Source of the DNA: JAYWAM01 sp043782425
GTDB lineage: Bacteria; Pseudomonadota; Gammaproteobacteria; Burkholderiales; Usitatibacteraceae
DNA length: 22,352 nucleotides
Direction of reading: 5' to 3'
Assembly (NCBI GenBank): GCA_043782425.1
Contig: JAYWAM010000350.1
Span: 1-22,352, forward strand
Part shown: piece by piece, positions 5,415-13,408 of the stretch
Position numbering within the stretch: the first letter of the stretch is position 1
Layout: every line of letters starts with the position of its first letter
The notes under the pieces: generated by a model
What the model was told of the DNA's origin: nothing
The model's database searches: none
What the model saw: only the letters and a program-made list of their open reading frames with translations
Made by a program: the position numbers and the translations under genes

Positions 5415-6937
5415 ACTCCGCAACTATCGTCCAGAAACTCTGGAACTACTGCAACGTCCTGCGAGATGATGGGATGAGCTACGGCGATTACGTCGAGCAG
5501 CTCACTTACCTACTGTTCCTCAAGATGGCCGACGAGCGCAGCCAGCCGCCTTATAACCAAAATGCGAGCCAGCCAGGCATGATTCCAAAGGCGTATGGAT
5601 GGCCCGAGCTTCTGCGGCGCGACGGCGATGAGCTGTTCGACCATTACCGCCACACGCTGGAAAAGCTGGGCGCCGAAAAAGGCATGCTCGGCCTCATTTT
5701 CAACAAAGCGCAGAATAAGTTTCAGGACCCGGCCAAGCTACGACGGCTGGTGGTGGATTTGATCGATGCGGAGAACTGGTCCGCGATGGGCGCGGATGTG
5801 AAGGGCGACGCCTACGAAGGCCTGCTGGAAAAGAACGCGCAGGATACAAAGTCCGGCGCCGGCCAATACTTCACGCCGCGCTCGCTCATCAAGGCGATGG
5901 TCGATGCCATTTCACCGAAGCCGGGCGAGACCATCTGCGACCCCGCCTGCGGCACGGCGGGTTTTCTGCTCGCGGCGCACGACTATCTGGTGAAGCACAA
6001 TCCCAACCTCACCAAAGTCGAAAAGAAACATCTGAAAGACACGTCAATGCGCGGCTGGGAGCTGGTGCAAAGCACGGCGCGGCTGGCGGCGATGAACATG
6101 ATGCTGCACGGGATAGGGAAAACTGCGGGCTCCGAGGCGAGTGTGCCGATTGTGGTGGCCGATGCGTTGGCGGCAGACCCAGGCGACCGCTTCGACATCG
6201 TGCTGGCCAATCCGCCCTTCGGCAAGAAGAGCAGTACGCAAATCGAGGGTGCTGACGGCAAGCGATCCACCGAGAAAGACGTAATCGAACGCGATGACTT
6301 TTGGGCCACCACGTCGAACAAACAGCTTAATTTTGTTCAGCACATCAAGACGCTGCTGAAGCAAAACGGGCGCGCGGCGGTGGTGCTGCCGGACAACGTG
6401 CTGTTCGAAGGTGGGGCGGGCGAAACCATCCGCAAGAAACTGCTGCACGAATGCGACGTGCATACGTTGCTGCGCTTGCCGACCGGCTTGTTCTACGCGC
6501 AAGGCGTGAAAGCGAATGTGATCTTCTTCGACCGAAAACCCGCCTCCGAAACGCCGTGGACCAAGAAGGTGTGGATTTACGATCTACGCACCAACAAACA
6601 CTTCACGCTCAAGACCGCGCCGATGAAGCGCGAAGACCTGGATGAATTCGTCACGCTCTACAACCCGGCGAATCGGCATGTACGCAAAGCAACGTGGAGC
6701 GCCGAGAATCCAGAAGGTCGCTGGCGCGCGTACGAGTATGCCGAACTCATTGCTCGCGACAAAGCCAGCCTGGATATTTTCTGGCTGAAAGACGATAGCC
6801 TCGCCGACTCCGACAACCTGCCGCCGCCCAACGTGATCGCGCAAGAAATTGTGGAAGACCTAGAAGCCGCTCTTGAGCAATTTCGACTGATAGCCGACGA
6901 TCTGCGCGACAAAGACGCGGAAGCCACGACGGCTTAA
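5411..6937 (+). CDS. hsdM: Type I restriction-modification DNA methyltransferase subunit
   Basis: A full-length 508-residue HsdM, an N6-adenine methyltransferase subunit. The N-terminal HsdM domain (MNSATIVQKLWNYCN, YGDYVEQLTYLLFLKM) spans about 1-135. The methyltransferase motifs are GQYFTPR (151-157), DPACGTAGF (177-185, SAM binding) and NPPF (267-270, catalytic). A C-terminal helical region contacts the specificity subunit in the family. The gene overlaps the AbiEii gene by 4 nt and so is the third gene of that operon. No hsdS or hsdR follows: the next 570 nt hold only repeats and a toxin remnant. HsdM alone has no target recognition in known systems, so it is either inactive, served by HsdS in trans, or the relic of a decayed type I locus. 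Confidence 0.93.
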   Translation: MNSATIVQKLWNYCNVLRDDGMSYGDYVEQLTYLLFLKMADERSQPPYNQNASQPGMIPKAYGWPELLRRDGDELFDHYRHTLEKLGAEKGMLGLIFNKAQNKFQDPAKLRRLVVDLIDAENWSAMGADVKGDAYEGLLEKNAQDTKSGAGQYFTPRSLIKAMVDAISPKPGETICDPACGTAGFLLAAHDYLVKHNPNLTKVEKKHLKDTSMRGWELVQSTARLAAMNMMLHGIGKTAGSEASVPIVVADALAADPGDRFDIVLANPPFGKKSSTQIEGADGKRSTEKDVIERDDFWATTSNKQLNFVQHIKTLLKQNGRAAVVLPDNVLFEGGAGETIRKKLLHECDVHTLLRLPTGLFYAQGVKANVIFFDRKPASETPWTKKVWIYDLRTNKHFTLKTAPMKREDLDEFVTLYNPANRHVRKATWSAENPEGRWRAYEYAELIARDKASLDIFWLKDDSLADSDNLPPPNVIAQEIVEDLEAALEQFRLIADDLRDKDAEATTA

Positions 6938-6991
6938 CACGAAACTCCCACCTCTGTCTGGGTGCGATTCAAACTGATGTGGGAAGTAAGC

Positions 6992-7145
6992 GTAGGATGG
7001 GTTGAACGCAGCGATACCCATCAATCCACCTGGCTGCGGCGATGCGGCTACGGAGGTAATTTGTCATGGGGCGTGGTGGGGATGTGGGGGCAAAATGGAG
7101 ATGATGGAGACGGTGATGGGTATCGCTGCGCTCAACCCATCCTAC
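6992..7145. repeat. Hairpin repeat with 31-bp inverted ends
   Basis: The left arm (6992-7022, beginning GTAGGATGGGTTGA and ending GATACCCATC) and the right arm (7115-7145) are reverse complements with one mismatch in 31. They enclose 92 bp without a gene. The arm sequence belongs to a dispersed intergenic family common in proteobacteria that often yields spurious short proteins. It looks like a REP-like or MITE-like element. The open frames across it are not considered genes. Confidence 0.7.
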
Positions 7146-7147
7146 AA

Positions 7148-7239
7148 GTCATTCCCGCGAAGCTTGCCCTCGACCTAATTGGGGGGCGGGAATCCATGTT
7201 CTGCTAGCAAAAATGGTTCCCCGCTTTCGCGGGGACGAC
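7148..7239. repeat. Degenerate copy of the CATTCCCGCGAA hairpin repeat
   Basis: The left part GTCATTCCCGCGAA is interrupted by about 20 bases before GGCGGGAATCCA; the right arm TTCCCCGCTTTCGCGGGGAC is intact. It is the same family as the clean copy at 14522-14596. It directly follows the 31-bp inverted-end repeat, marking a repeat-rich junction between accessory island and core. Confidence 0.7.
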
Positions 7240-7255
7240 AGTTGTTTGGAGGTTC

Positions 7256-7480
7256 TTGAATTCGTTTCACATCAGTTTAAATCGCACCCCCTCTGTCTTG
7301 GGACGAATGCCGTGCGATATTGGTAGCGCACACCTGAAATGTCACCGCCTCGGCGGCAAGCTCGAAGGCGTTCAGGCCGTCAGCATCACCGATAGCTATC
7401 GCATCACATTGACCATTGCTATTTCTAACAAAGAAATCATCCTGCTGGATGTCGGTAGCCATGATGAGGTGTACCGGTAG
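7256..7480 (+). pseudogene. RelE/YafQ-like toxin remnant
   Basis: An open frame of 74 codons from a TTG. The last 45 or so residues resemble the C-terminal half of a RelE-superfamily mRNA interferase: HRLGGKLEGVQAVSITDSYR followed by IILLDVGSHDEVYR, the GSHDEVY ending being typical. The first 25 residues do not look like the family N-terminus, there is no ATG and no ribosome site, and no antitoxin gene is adjacent. It is best read as a truncated toxin scrap left at the island edge. An intact but divergent toxin is less likely. Confidence 0.5.
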
Positions 7481-7490
7481 GATGAATAAT

Positions 7491-7512
7491 GGCAAGGCAT
7501 TCCCCGCTTGCC
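7491..7512 (-). terminator. Possible weak terminator after nlpD
   Basis: On the minus strand, GGCAAG (7512-7507) pairs with CTTGCC (7496-7491) across a 10-nt loop, followed by ATTATT. The stem begins 4 nt past the nlpD stop codon. The 6-bp stem and short T-rich tail make this tentative. Confidence 0.3.
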
Positions 7513-7515
7513 GCT

Positions 7516-8439
7516 TCAGCCTGGCGGCAGATACTTCGCAGGATCAACAGGCTTGCCCTGTTTGCGAATTTCAAAATGCAGTTTGACTTGATCGCTATCG
7601 CTTGATCCCATCTCGGCAATTTTCTGTCCCTTCTTTACTTCCTGTCCCTCTTTCACGAGGATGCTGTTGTTGTGGGCGTAGGCGCTGAGATAGGTGTTGT
7701 TGTGTTTGATGATGACCAGCTTGCCATAGCCGCGCAATCCGGTTCCGCTGTATACCACCTTGCCGCTTGCCGCCGCCAGCACCGGCGCGCCTAGGGAACC
7801 GGCGATGTCCATGCCCTTCGATGCTTCGCTGTAAGCGGCGAGCAGCTTGCCTTTGGCGGGCGCGCTCCAGTCGATATTCTCGTCATCGGCTTTGCTGGGC
7901 ACAGCGGGCGCCAGCGGCGTAACGGGGACAGATGATAGTGCGCCGGTCACGGCGCGCGCTTCCGCTTCGAGTTGCGCAAGGGCTTTGTCGGAATAAGGAA
8001 CCTTTTGCGCGCGCGGTTCCACTTTTAGAGTTGCGCTATTGGCAAGCGCCTGGGTTTCGGACGCCGTAAGCGGTGGCGCGCTCATGAGCGGGGTGACCAC
8101 TACGCCGTTCTGTGCCATAGAAGTACTTTCAACGACGGGGAGTGGCGCGCTGACGCGTAACTCCTGACCTACACGGATGATGTTCAGTTTTTCGATGTTG
8201 TTCCAGGCAGCGAGTTCGCGATAATCCAGGCCGTACTGAAGCGCGATGGAAATAAGCGTTTCGCCTTTTTTCACAACGTGCAGCCTTACCACCTCCACAG
8301 GTATTTCAGGCGCAGACGTTGCCGCACCTGTTGCGCCAGGCTGCTCGGACCTGCGCTCCGTCATCGGCGCTGGATGCTTAGTCGCACAGCCTGCCATCAA
8401 GGCCAGTGTCAGCACTATCGGGATAATATTTTTTTTCAT
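7516..8439 (-). CDS. nlpD: NlpD-like murein hydrolase activator lipoprotein
   Basis: A 307-residue lipoprotein. The signal peptide ends in the lipobox LMAGC with the lipidated Cys at 18. A LysM peptidoglycan-binding domain lies at about 52-96 (LHVVKKGETLISIALQYGLD..LNIIRVGQELRV), a Pro/Ala-rich linker follows, and a LytM/M23 domain occupies about 192-305. The zinc ligands are degenerate: the usual first His is K208 (SKGMDIA) and the HxH motif reads K286-L-H288. This fits NlpD/EnvC activators, which stimulate cell-wall amidases at division instead of cutting themselves. A GAGG ribosome site precedes the start, 14 nt after the pcm stop. rpoS, its usual downstream neighbour, is not present. Confidence 0.92.
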   Translation of the reverse strand: MKKNIIPIVLTLALMAGCATKHPAPMTERRSEQPGATGAATSAPEIPVEVVRLHVVKKGETLISIALQYGLDYRELAAWNNIEKLNIIRVGQELRVSAPLPVVESTSMAQNGVVVTPLMSAPPLTASETQALANSATLKVEPRAQKVPYSDKALAQLEAEARAVTGALSSVPVTPLAPAVPSKADDENIDWSAPAKGKLLAAYSEASKGMDIAGSLGAPVLAAASGKVVYSGTGLRGYGKLVIIKHNNTYLSAYAHNNSILVKEGQEVKKGQKIAEMGSSDSDQVKLHFEIRKQGKPVDPAKYLPPG

Positions 8440-8453
8440 ATTCAGCCTCAGCG

Positions 8454-9110
8454 TTACGCCAGCCCCGGCAACAAAGGAACGAAACGCACTTCTTCGTGGC
8501 GCGTTTCCTCGAAGCCATTTTCGGTACGATCAATCACGTACAAAAATTGTTCCTGCGTGCCCACCGGCAGAACCAGGCGACCGCCGACTTCAAGCTGATC
8601 CTTGAGCGCTTGCGGCACATGCGTCGATGCCGCCGTCGAAATTATGCCCTGGTAGGGACCGCCCTCGGCATAACCCAGGTGACCATCGGCGTGCTTGAAA
8701 ATGATGTTAAAAAAACGCAGATCGCGCAAGGTGCGGCGCGCGCGATCCATTAACGGCTGGATGCGCTCGACTGTATGCACTTCCTTGACTAGCTTGGCGA
8801 GCACCGCTGTCTGGTAACCACAGCCGGTGCCGATTTCAAGCACCTTGGCGGGCAGCGTCTTGGCGCACAGCAGTTCAGTCATGCGCGCCACAATGAAGGG
8901 GCTTGATATGGTCTGCCCAAAGCCGATCGGTAATGCGTTTTCTTCATAGGCGCGGCTTGCCAGCGCCTCCTCGACAAAAACATGGCGCGCAATTTCGCCC
9001 AGCACCGCCAGCACGCGCTCGTTTTTTATGCCTTCAGAACGCAGTTGTTCGATCATTCGCGCCCGCGTGCGCTGCGATGTCATGCCGATGCCGTGAAGCT
9101 TGGTCGTCAT
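8454..9110 (-). CDS. pcm: Protein-L-isoaspartate O-methyltransferase
   Basis: A 218-residue cytoplasmic repair enzyme that methylates L-isoaspartyl residues in damaged proteins using SAM. The family start region (RARMIEQLRSEGIKNERVLAVL), GQTISSPFIVARM (substrate/SAM pocket) and SAM motif I VLEIGTGCGYQTAVLA are all visible, followed by the C-terminal LPVGTQEQFLYVIDR. The ATG at 9110 (MTTKLHGIGM) is preferred over upstream in-frame starts because the family begins here and the surE stop lies only 2 nt away. The surE-pcm-nlpD order is the classical stress-survival cluster. Confidence 0.95.
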   Translation of the reverse strand: MTTKLHGIGMTSQRTRARMIEQLRSEGIKNERVLAVLGEIARHVFVEEALASRAYEENALPIGFGQTISSPFIVARMTELLCAKTLPAKVLEIGTGCGYQTAVLAKLVKEVHTVERIQPLMDRARRTLRDLRFFNIIFKHADGHLGYAEGGPYQGIISTAASTHVPQALKDQLEVGGRLVLPVGTQEQFLYVIDRTENGFEETRHEEVRFVPLLPGLA

Positions 9111-9112
9111 GT

Positions 9113-9871
9113 TTATTTTCGCGGGGCTTGCGTAGCGAGCCAGTCCTTGACCAGAGGCAATTGATTGTAATTGGTCAGATCCATCTGTAGCGGCGTGACC
9201 GAGACGCGGCCTTGCTCGACTGCGTAAAAATCGGTGCCCGGCCCGGCGTCCTGGGCGGCGCCGGCGGCGCCAACCCAATACACGGTATCACCACGCGGCG
9301 TCTTGGCCTTGATGACGGGCTCGGCCTTGTGGCGCTTCCCCAAGCGCGTGGTCTCGAATCCGGTGATTGCCGCGACTTCAATGTCGGGGACATTCACATT
9401 GAGCAGAACGGCGCAGGACAACGGCGCAGCACGGAAGCGCTCCACCATTTGAGCCACAACCCACGCTGCGGTTTCGTAATGCGCCTCTTCCCTGCCGGAA
9501 AGAGAAACTGCAATCGAGGGAATACCGAGCAGGAATCCTTCGGTAGCGGCGGCAACGGTGCCGGAATAGATGGTGTCGTCGCCCATGTTCGCCCCCGAGT
9601 TGATGCCCGAAATCACCATGTCTGGCAGGGTATCGAACAGCCCCGTCACCGCCATGTGCACACAATCGGTAGGCGTGCCATTCACATAGTAAAACCCATT
9701 CACAGCGCGTCTCAGGCTGAGCGGCCGGTCGAGGGTGAGGGAATTGCTGGCGCCGCTGCGGTCGCGTTCCGGCGCCACCACGGTTACCTCGGCGGATTGA
9801 GAAAGCACTGTGGCAAGGGCGGCTATGCCAGGGGCATAATAGCCATCATCGTTGCTGAGAAGAATTCGCAT
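9113..9871 (-). CDS. surE: 5'/3'-nucleotidase SurE
   Basis: A 252-residue metal-dependent nucleotidase, beginning MRILLSNDDGYYAPG with the metal-binding Asp pair at residues 8-9. The second signature, INSGANMGDDTIYSGTVAAATEG, is also present. It dephosphorylates nucleoside monophosphates in the cytoplasm and is linked to stationary-phase survival. The start at 9871 gives the family N-terminus; an upstream in-frame ATG at 9904 would add 11 residues and cannot be excluded, since neither has a good ribosome site. It is the first gene of surE-pcm-nlpD, 2 nt from pcm. Confidence 0.95.
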   Translation of the reverse strand: MRILLSNDDGYYAPGIAALATVLSQSAEVTVVAPERDRSGASNSLTLDRPLSLRRAVNGFYYVNGTPTDCVHMAVTGLFDTLPDMVISGINSGANMGDDTIYSGTVAAATEGFLLGIPSIAVSLSGREEAHYETAAWVVAQMVERFRAAPLSCAVLLNVNVPDIEVAAITGFETTRLGKRHKAEPVIKAKTPRGDTVYWVGAAGAAQDAGPGTDFYAVEQGRVSVTPLQMDLTNYNQLPLVKDWLATQAPRK

Positions 9872-9904
9872 AGGGCTTATTGGGCCATTGAGATGGTCCG
9901 ACAT

Positions 9905-10124
9905 TAATAAATCCAGTCAAATAGAACCGATTAACCACTAAGCGCACTAAGAGCACAAAGATTTCCTTGTGGCTTTTCTTGGTGTGCTCACTTCAACTCC
10001 ATTCCAATAAGCAAGAAAACACATCCCCTCTCCCCGTTTTTGGGGAGAGGGTCAGGGTGAGGGGTGCTTGCGTAACTTGATGATTTGCAGCTTGATGAAG
10101 TGCGCCGACTACCCTCATTTCCAG
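9905..10124. other. Gene-free stretch between surE and the tRNA-Pro terminator
   Basis: No gene is seen. It holds two pieces of widespread intergenic repeat type. One is ACCACTAAGCGCACTAAGAG, around 9933-9958. The other is a hairpin with 10-bp arms CCCTCTCCCC (10026-10035) and GGGGAGAGGG (10042-10051) followed by a CAGGGTGAGGGG tail. No clear surE promoter could be picked out. Confidence 0.5.
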
Positions 10125-10160
10125 TAAAAAAGCCGCCGAACAAAACTGCGCGGCGGCTTC
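10125..10160 (-). terminator. Rho-independent terminator after tRNA-Pro
   Basis: On the minus strand, AAGCCGCCG (10159-10151) pairs with CGGCGGCTT (10138-10130), and the transcript continues into a T-run (10130-10125). It lies 11 nt beyond the tRNA CCA end and closes the translation-gene transcript. Confidence 0.8.
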
Positions 10161-10170
10161 GGTGAAGTAT

Positions 10171-10248
<78 letters not shown>

Positions 10249-10258
10249 CGAGGGTCGA

Positions 10259-10264
10259 ATTATA
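10259..10264 (-). promoter_or_regulatory. Consensus -10 box of the tRNA-Pro promoter
   Basis: A perfect TATAAT on the minus strand lies 11 nt before the mature tRNA 5' end, with a GC-rich discriminator after it. No good -35 is visible at 16-18 nt spacing, so the promoter may rely on the -10 or the tRNA may also be read through from merR. Confidence 0.5.
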
Positions 10265-10370
10265 GCGTGAAAGACGGCAGCAGAGATAGAAAATAGCGGG
10301 AAAACTATAGGAAAAAAACACTAGCCACTGATCGGAGCAATAGCGATAACCGCCGGAGTTGTTTTTAATC

Positions 10371-10733
10371 CTAGCTTTGCAGCAGCGCAAGAACGCTTTT
10401 CAGTTCCTTACGAATCTGCGCGGACGTCAGGCCGGTCGCCTTGACGGGCGGCAGCGCCTTGGCTGTAGATGGCTCGTCAAGCCGGTTGCGCGCGCCATTG
10501 ATGGTGAAGCCATGCTCATACAGCAACTCGCGGATACGGCGAATGAGCAGCACTTCGTGATGTTGATAATAGCGCCGGTTGCCGCGCCGTTTTAGCGGCT
10601 TGAGTTGCGTGAACTCTTGCTCCCAATAGCGCAGCACATGCGGTTTGACGCCGCACAGGTCGCTTACCTCGCCAATGGTGAAGTAACGTTTGGCGGGGAT
10701 GGAGGGGAGGCTATGGGCTTGTATGGCTTCCAT
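10371..10733 (-). CDS. MerR-family transcriptional regulator (MlrA-like)
   Basis: A protein of about 120 residues with a MerR-type winged HTH: RYFTIGEVSDLCGVKPHVLRYWEQEF (about residues 16-41), then the wing RRGNRRYYQHHEVLLIRRI. A short dimerisation helix and a tail without a cysteine-rich or ligand-binding domain follow. The ATG at 10733 is chosen; a TTG at 10748 would add five residues. It overlaps the 3' end of ihfA by 23 nt. The ihfA-merR-tRNA-Pro order is a betaproteobacterial constant. The regulon is not known from the sequence. Confidence 0.88.
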   Translation of the reverse strand: MEAIQAHSLPSIPAKRYFTIGEVSDLCGVKPHVLRYWEQEFTQLKPLKRRGNRRYYQHHEVLLIRRIRELLYEHGFTINGARNRLDEPSTAKALPPVKATGLTSAQIRKELKSVLALLQS

Positions 10734-11019
10734 TGAAGGACTTCTCAACCAGGCTCTTCAGCTTCTGACTGGCGTGGAAGGTGACGACCCTGCGCGCCGT
10801 GATAGGAATCTCTTCTCCGGTCTTGGGATTGCGACCGGGCCGTTGTGGCTTTTCTCGCAATTGAAAATTCCCAAACCCGGAAAGTTTGACGCTATCGCCC
10901 TTTTCCAATGCCATGCGAATCTCTTCAAAGAAGGATTCCACCATGTCCTTGGCCTCGCGTTTATTCAGGCCCACCTTCTCGAACATCAAATCGGCCAGTT
11001 CTGCCTTCGTCAGAGTCAT
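10711..11019 (-). CDS. ihfA: Integration host factor alpha subunit
   Basis: A 102-residue DNA-bending protein of the HU/IHF family, forming a heterodimer with IhfB. The helical N-terminus (TLTKAELADLMFEKVGLNKREAKDMV), the GFGNFQLR turn and the DNA-binding arm GRNPKTGEEIPITARRVVTF with the minor-groove Pro are all present. The length matches the family. It follows pheT by 9 nt, the same neighbour as in enterobacteria. Confidence 0.96.
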   Translation of the reverse strand: MTLTKAELADLMFEKVGLNKREAKDMVESFFEEIRMALEKGDSVKLSGFGNFQLREKPQRPGRNPKTGEEIPITARRVVTFHASQKLKSLVEKSFNGSHTSP

Positions 11020-11028
11020 AAATTTTCT

Positions 11029-13404
11029 TTATATTCTGATGGTTGCGCCAAATTGTGAGACTAACACTTTGACAATTTTGCCTTTTGTTTCGTCGACCTC
11101 AATATCTGTCAAAGTTCTGTCAGTATCTTGCATAAGCACCCGAAACGCAAGACTTTTTTTCCCGTTTGGTATGTTTGGGCCGTGGTAAAGGTCGAACAGG
11201 GAAAAGTCGCTTACCAGCGTCCCCAAATGCGGTTTTACCGCATCCATAATGGCCTGCAAAGCGACGGCCTCATCGACCACGATGGCGATATCGCGGCGCA
11301 CCGCCTGCATACGCGAAATACCGGCAAAGCGCGGGGTAATGCCGCACTGGAGCGGCTGGGTACTAAGTTCAAACAAAAGTGGTGCGGTAGGCAACTGGTG
11401 TTTTTGCTGCCACCTGGGATGTAGTTCTCCCATAACACCGATGGCTTCATTTCCCACCAGAATGCGCGCACTGCGGCCGGGGTGGAAGGCAGGATGCTCG
11501 CAGTTTTCAAAGCGCAGCGCCAAGCCACTGCAAAGCGACTCGACATCTGCCTTGAGCGCAAAGAAATCGACCTTCTCGTTTTTGTCTTCCCCCCATTGCT
11601 CAGGAAACCGCGCACCATAGGCTAGGCCGGCGACTTTCTCCGGCTGCACCGCCTCATCGGCAGTAGCGCTCAAGAAACAGCGCCCCACTTCAAACAAGCG
11701 CAGGCGCTCTTCACCACGATTCAAACTCGAACGCAGGGTGTGCACCAGCCCGCCGATGAGCGAAGTGCGCATGACACTCAAGTGGCTGGCTATGGGATTG
11801 GCGACACGCACCGGCGTGGTGTTGGCAGCGAAGTCGGCTTCCCACGCCTCCGGAATAAAGCTGTAATTGATGACTTCCTGATAGCCGCAAGCGACGAGAC
11901 GATGCTTGACGGCATTGCGCGACATACCGCCTTCGCGCAGCGGTAACATGGTGAGGCTTGAGCGCGGTGGCGCGGCAGGAACATTTTCATAACCGTGGAC
12001 GCGCGCCACCTCTTCGATGAAGTCCTCTTCAATCACCAGATCAAAGCGGTAACTGGGCGGTGTGACATAAAAATCTTCGCCGCGCCGCTGCACCGCACAT
12101 TGCAGGCGGAGGAAGATGGTTTCCATCTCACTGGCAGGGATGGTCATGCCGATGAGCTTCACGGCACGCGATGGGCGCACGCGCACCGCTTCACGCTGGG
12201 GAAGCGCGCCTTGCGCCTCAATAAGCGGACCGGCTTCGCCACCGCAAATTTCGAGCGTCAGCCAGGTTGCGTATTCCAGACACTCGCGCGTGCTGGCGAA
12301 ATCGACACCGCGCTCGAAACGGTGCGCGGCATCGCTGTTGATACCCAATTGGCGTGTTTTGCCTTGGATAACGCCGGGATCGAAATAGGCGGCTTCAAAA
12401 AACACGTTGCGCGTGGTTTCACTCACCATGCTTGCAAGTCCCCCCATCACGCCAGCCAGAGCCACCGGCCCTGCTTCGTCGGCGATGAGCAGCATGTCGG
12501 GCTTGAGCACCACATGTTGCTCGTTGAGCAGCGTCATTTCTTCGCTCGCGCCCTTGGAAAAAATCGGGAAGCGCACCTCTATGCCGCCCTTGAGTTTCTC
12601 ATTGTCGAAAGCGTGCATCGGCGCACCGCGTTCGAGGGCGATGTAGTTGGTGATGTCCACCAAGGGGGAGATGCTACGCAAACCGGCGCGCTCAAGGCGG
12701 CGCTGCATCCATTGCGGCGTGGGCGCGCTGGCATTGATGTTACGGATAACGCGCCCGCAATAGCGGCTGCAAGCCTGGGGCGCGCTCAGCTTGATTGCGC
12801 GCTGCTCCTGAATTGTTGCCGCCACCGCCTGGGTCGCGGGAAGATTGAGAGGCGCAGCGCAGATCGCTGCGAGATCGCGCGCGATACCGAACATCGACAG
12901 ACAATCACCCCGATTAGGCGTGAGCTTGAGGGTGAAATAAACGTCGTCAAGCTCGAGGTAGCGGCGCACATCCTCACCAAGCGGCGCATCTTCAGGCAGC
13001 ACCAGCAGACCGGCATGCTCCTCGGACAGACCCAACTCGCGCGCCGAGCACAGCATGCCTGCCGACTCCACGCCGCGCAGTTTGGCTTGCTTGATTTCCA
13101 GTCCGGGAAGTTTTGCGCCAACCAGGGCGCACGGCACTTTCTGCCCTGGTGCAACATTGGGCGCGCCGCAAACAATTTGCAGCGCCGATGCGCTGCCGAC
13201 ATCGACCTCGCATACGCGCAGCTTGTCGGCATTCGGGTGCGGGTTCACGCTTTTAACCTGCGCCACGACAATCTTGTCGAACGCAGCGGCCACAGGGGAG
13301 ACTTGTTCAACCTCGAGACCAGCCATGGTGAGCTTGTGCGCCAACTCTTCAGTCGAGAGATTAATTTCGACCAGTTGCTTGAGCCAATTGACGGAAACTT
13401 TCAT
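11029..13404 (-). CDS. pheT: Phenylalanine-tRNA ligase beta subunit
   Basis: A 791-residue subunit of the (alpha-beta)2 enzyme that charges tRNA-Phe. The N-terminal tRNA-binding OB domain (VNPHPNADKLRVCEVDVG, about 38-55) is seen, then the B3/B4 editing domain, the B5 domain in the middle, a catalytic-like core (NPIASHLSVMRTSL) and a C-terminal FDX-ACB anticodon-binding domain (FAGISRMQAVRRDIAIVVDE to the end). The ATG at 13404 is preceded by an AGGTGA ribosome site and gives the family start MKVSVNWLKQLV. It begins 4 nt after the pheS stop. Confidence 0.97.
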   Translation of the reverse strand: MKVSVNWLKQLVEINLSTEELAHKLTMAGLEVEQVSPVAAAFDKIVVAQVKSVNPHPNADKLRVCEVDVGSASALQIVCGAPNVAPGQKVPCALVGAKLPGLEIKQAKLRGVESAGMLCSARELGLSEEHAGLLVLPEDAPLGEDVRRYLELDDVYFTLKLTPNRGDCLSMFGIARDLAAICAAPLNLPATQAVAATIQEQRAIKLSAPQACSRYCGRVIRNINASAPTPQWMQRRLERAGLRSISPLVDITNYIALERGAPMHAFDNEKLKGGIEVRFPIFSKGASEEMTLLNEQHVVLKPDMLLIADEAGPVALAGVMGGLASMVSETTRNVFFEAAYFDPGVIQGKTRQLGINSDAAHRFERGVDFASTRECLEYATWLTLEICGGEAGPLIEAQGALPQREAVRVRPSRAVKLIGMTIPASEMETIFLRLQCAVQRRGEDFYVTPPSYRFDLVIEEDFIEEVARVHGYENVPAAPPRSSLTMLPLREGGMSRNAVKHRLVACGYQEVINYSFIPEAWEADFAANTTPVRVANPIASHLSVMRTSLIGGLVHTLRSSLNRGEERLRLFEVGRCFLSATADEAVQPEKVAGLAYGARFPEQWGEDKNEKVDFFALKADVESLCSGLALRFENCEHPAFHPGRSARILVGNEAIGVMGELHPRWQQKHQLPTAPLLFELSTQPLQCGITPRFAGISRMQAVRRDIAIVVDEAVALQAIMDAVKPHLGTLVSDFSLFDLYHGPNIPNGKKSLAFRVLMQDTDRTLTDIEVDETKGKIVKVLVSQFGATIRI

Positions 13405-13408
13405 GTCA

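Noticed and set aside
6962..7207. Plus-strand frame of 81 codons (GWVERSDTHQS type)
   Set aside because: It is a translation of the 31-bp inverted-end repeat, a known source of false small proteins.
10026..10051. CCCTCTCCCC/GGGGAGAGGG hairpin as terminator of surE or tRNA
   Set aside because: No T-run follows on either strand, and the sequence belongs to a common intergenic repeat type; the real tRNA terminator is at 10125-10160.
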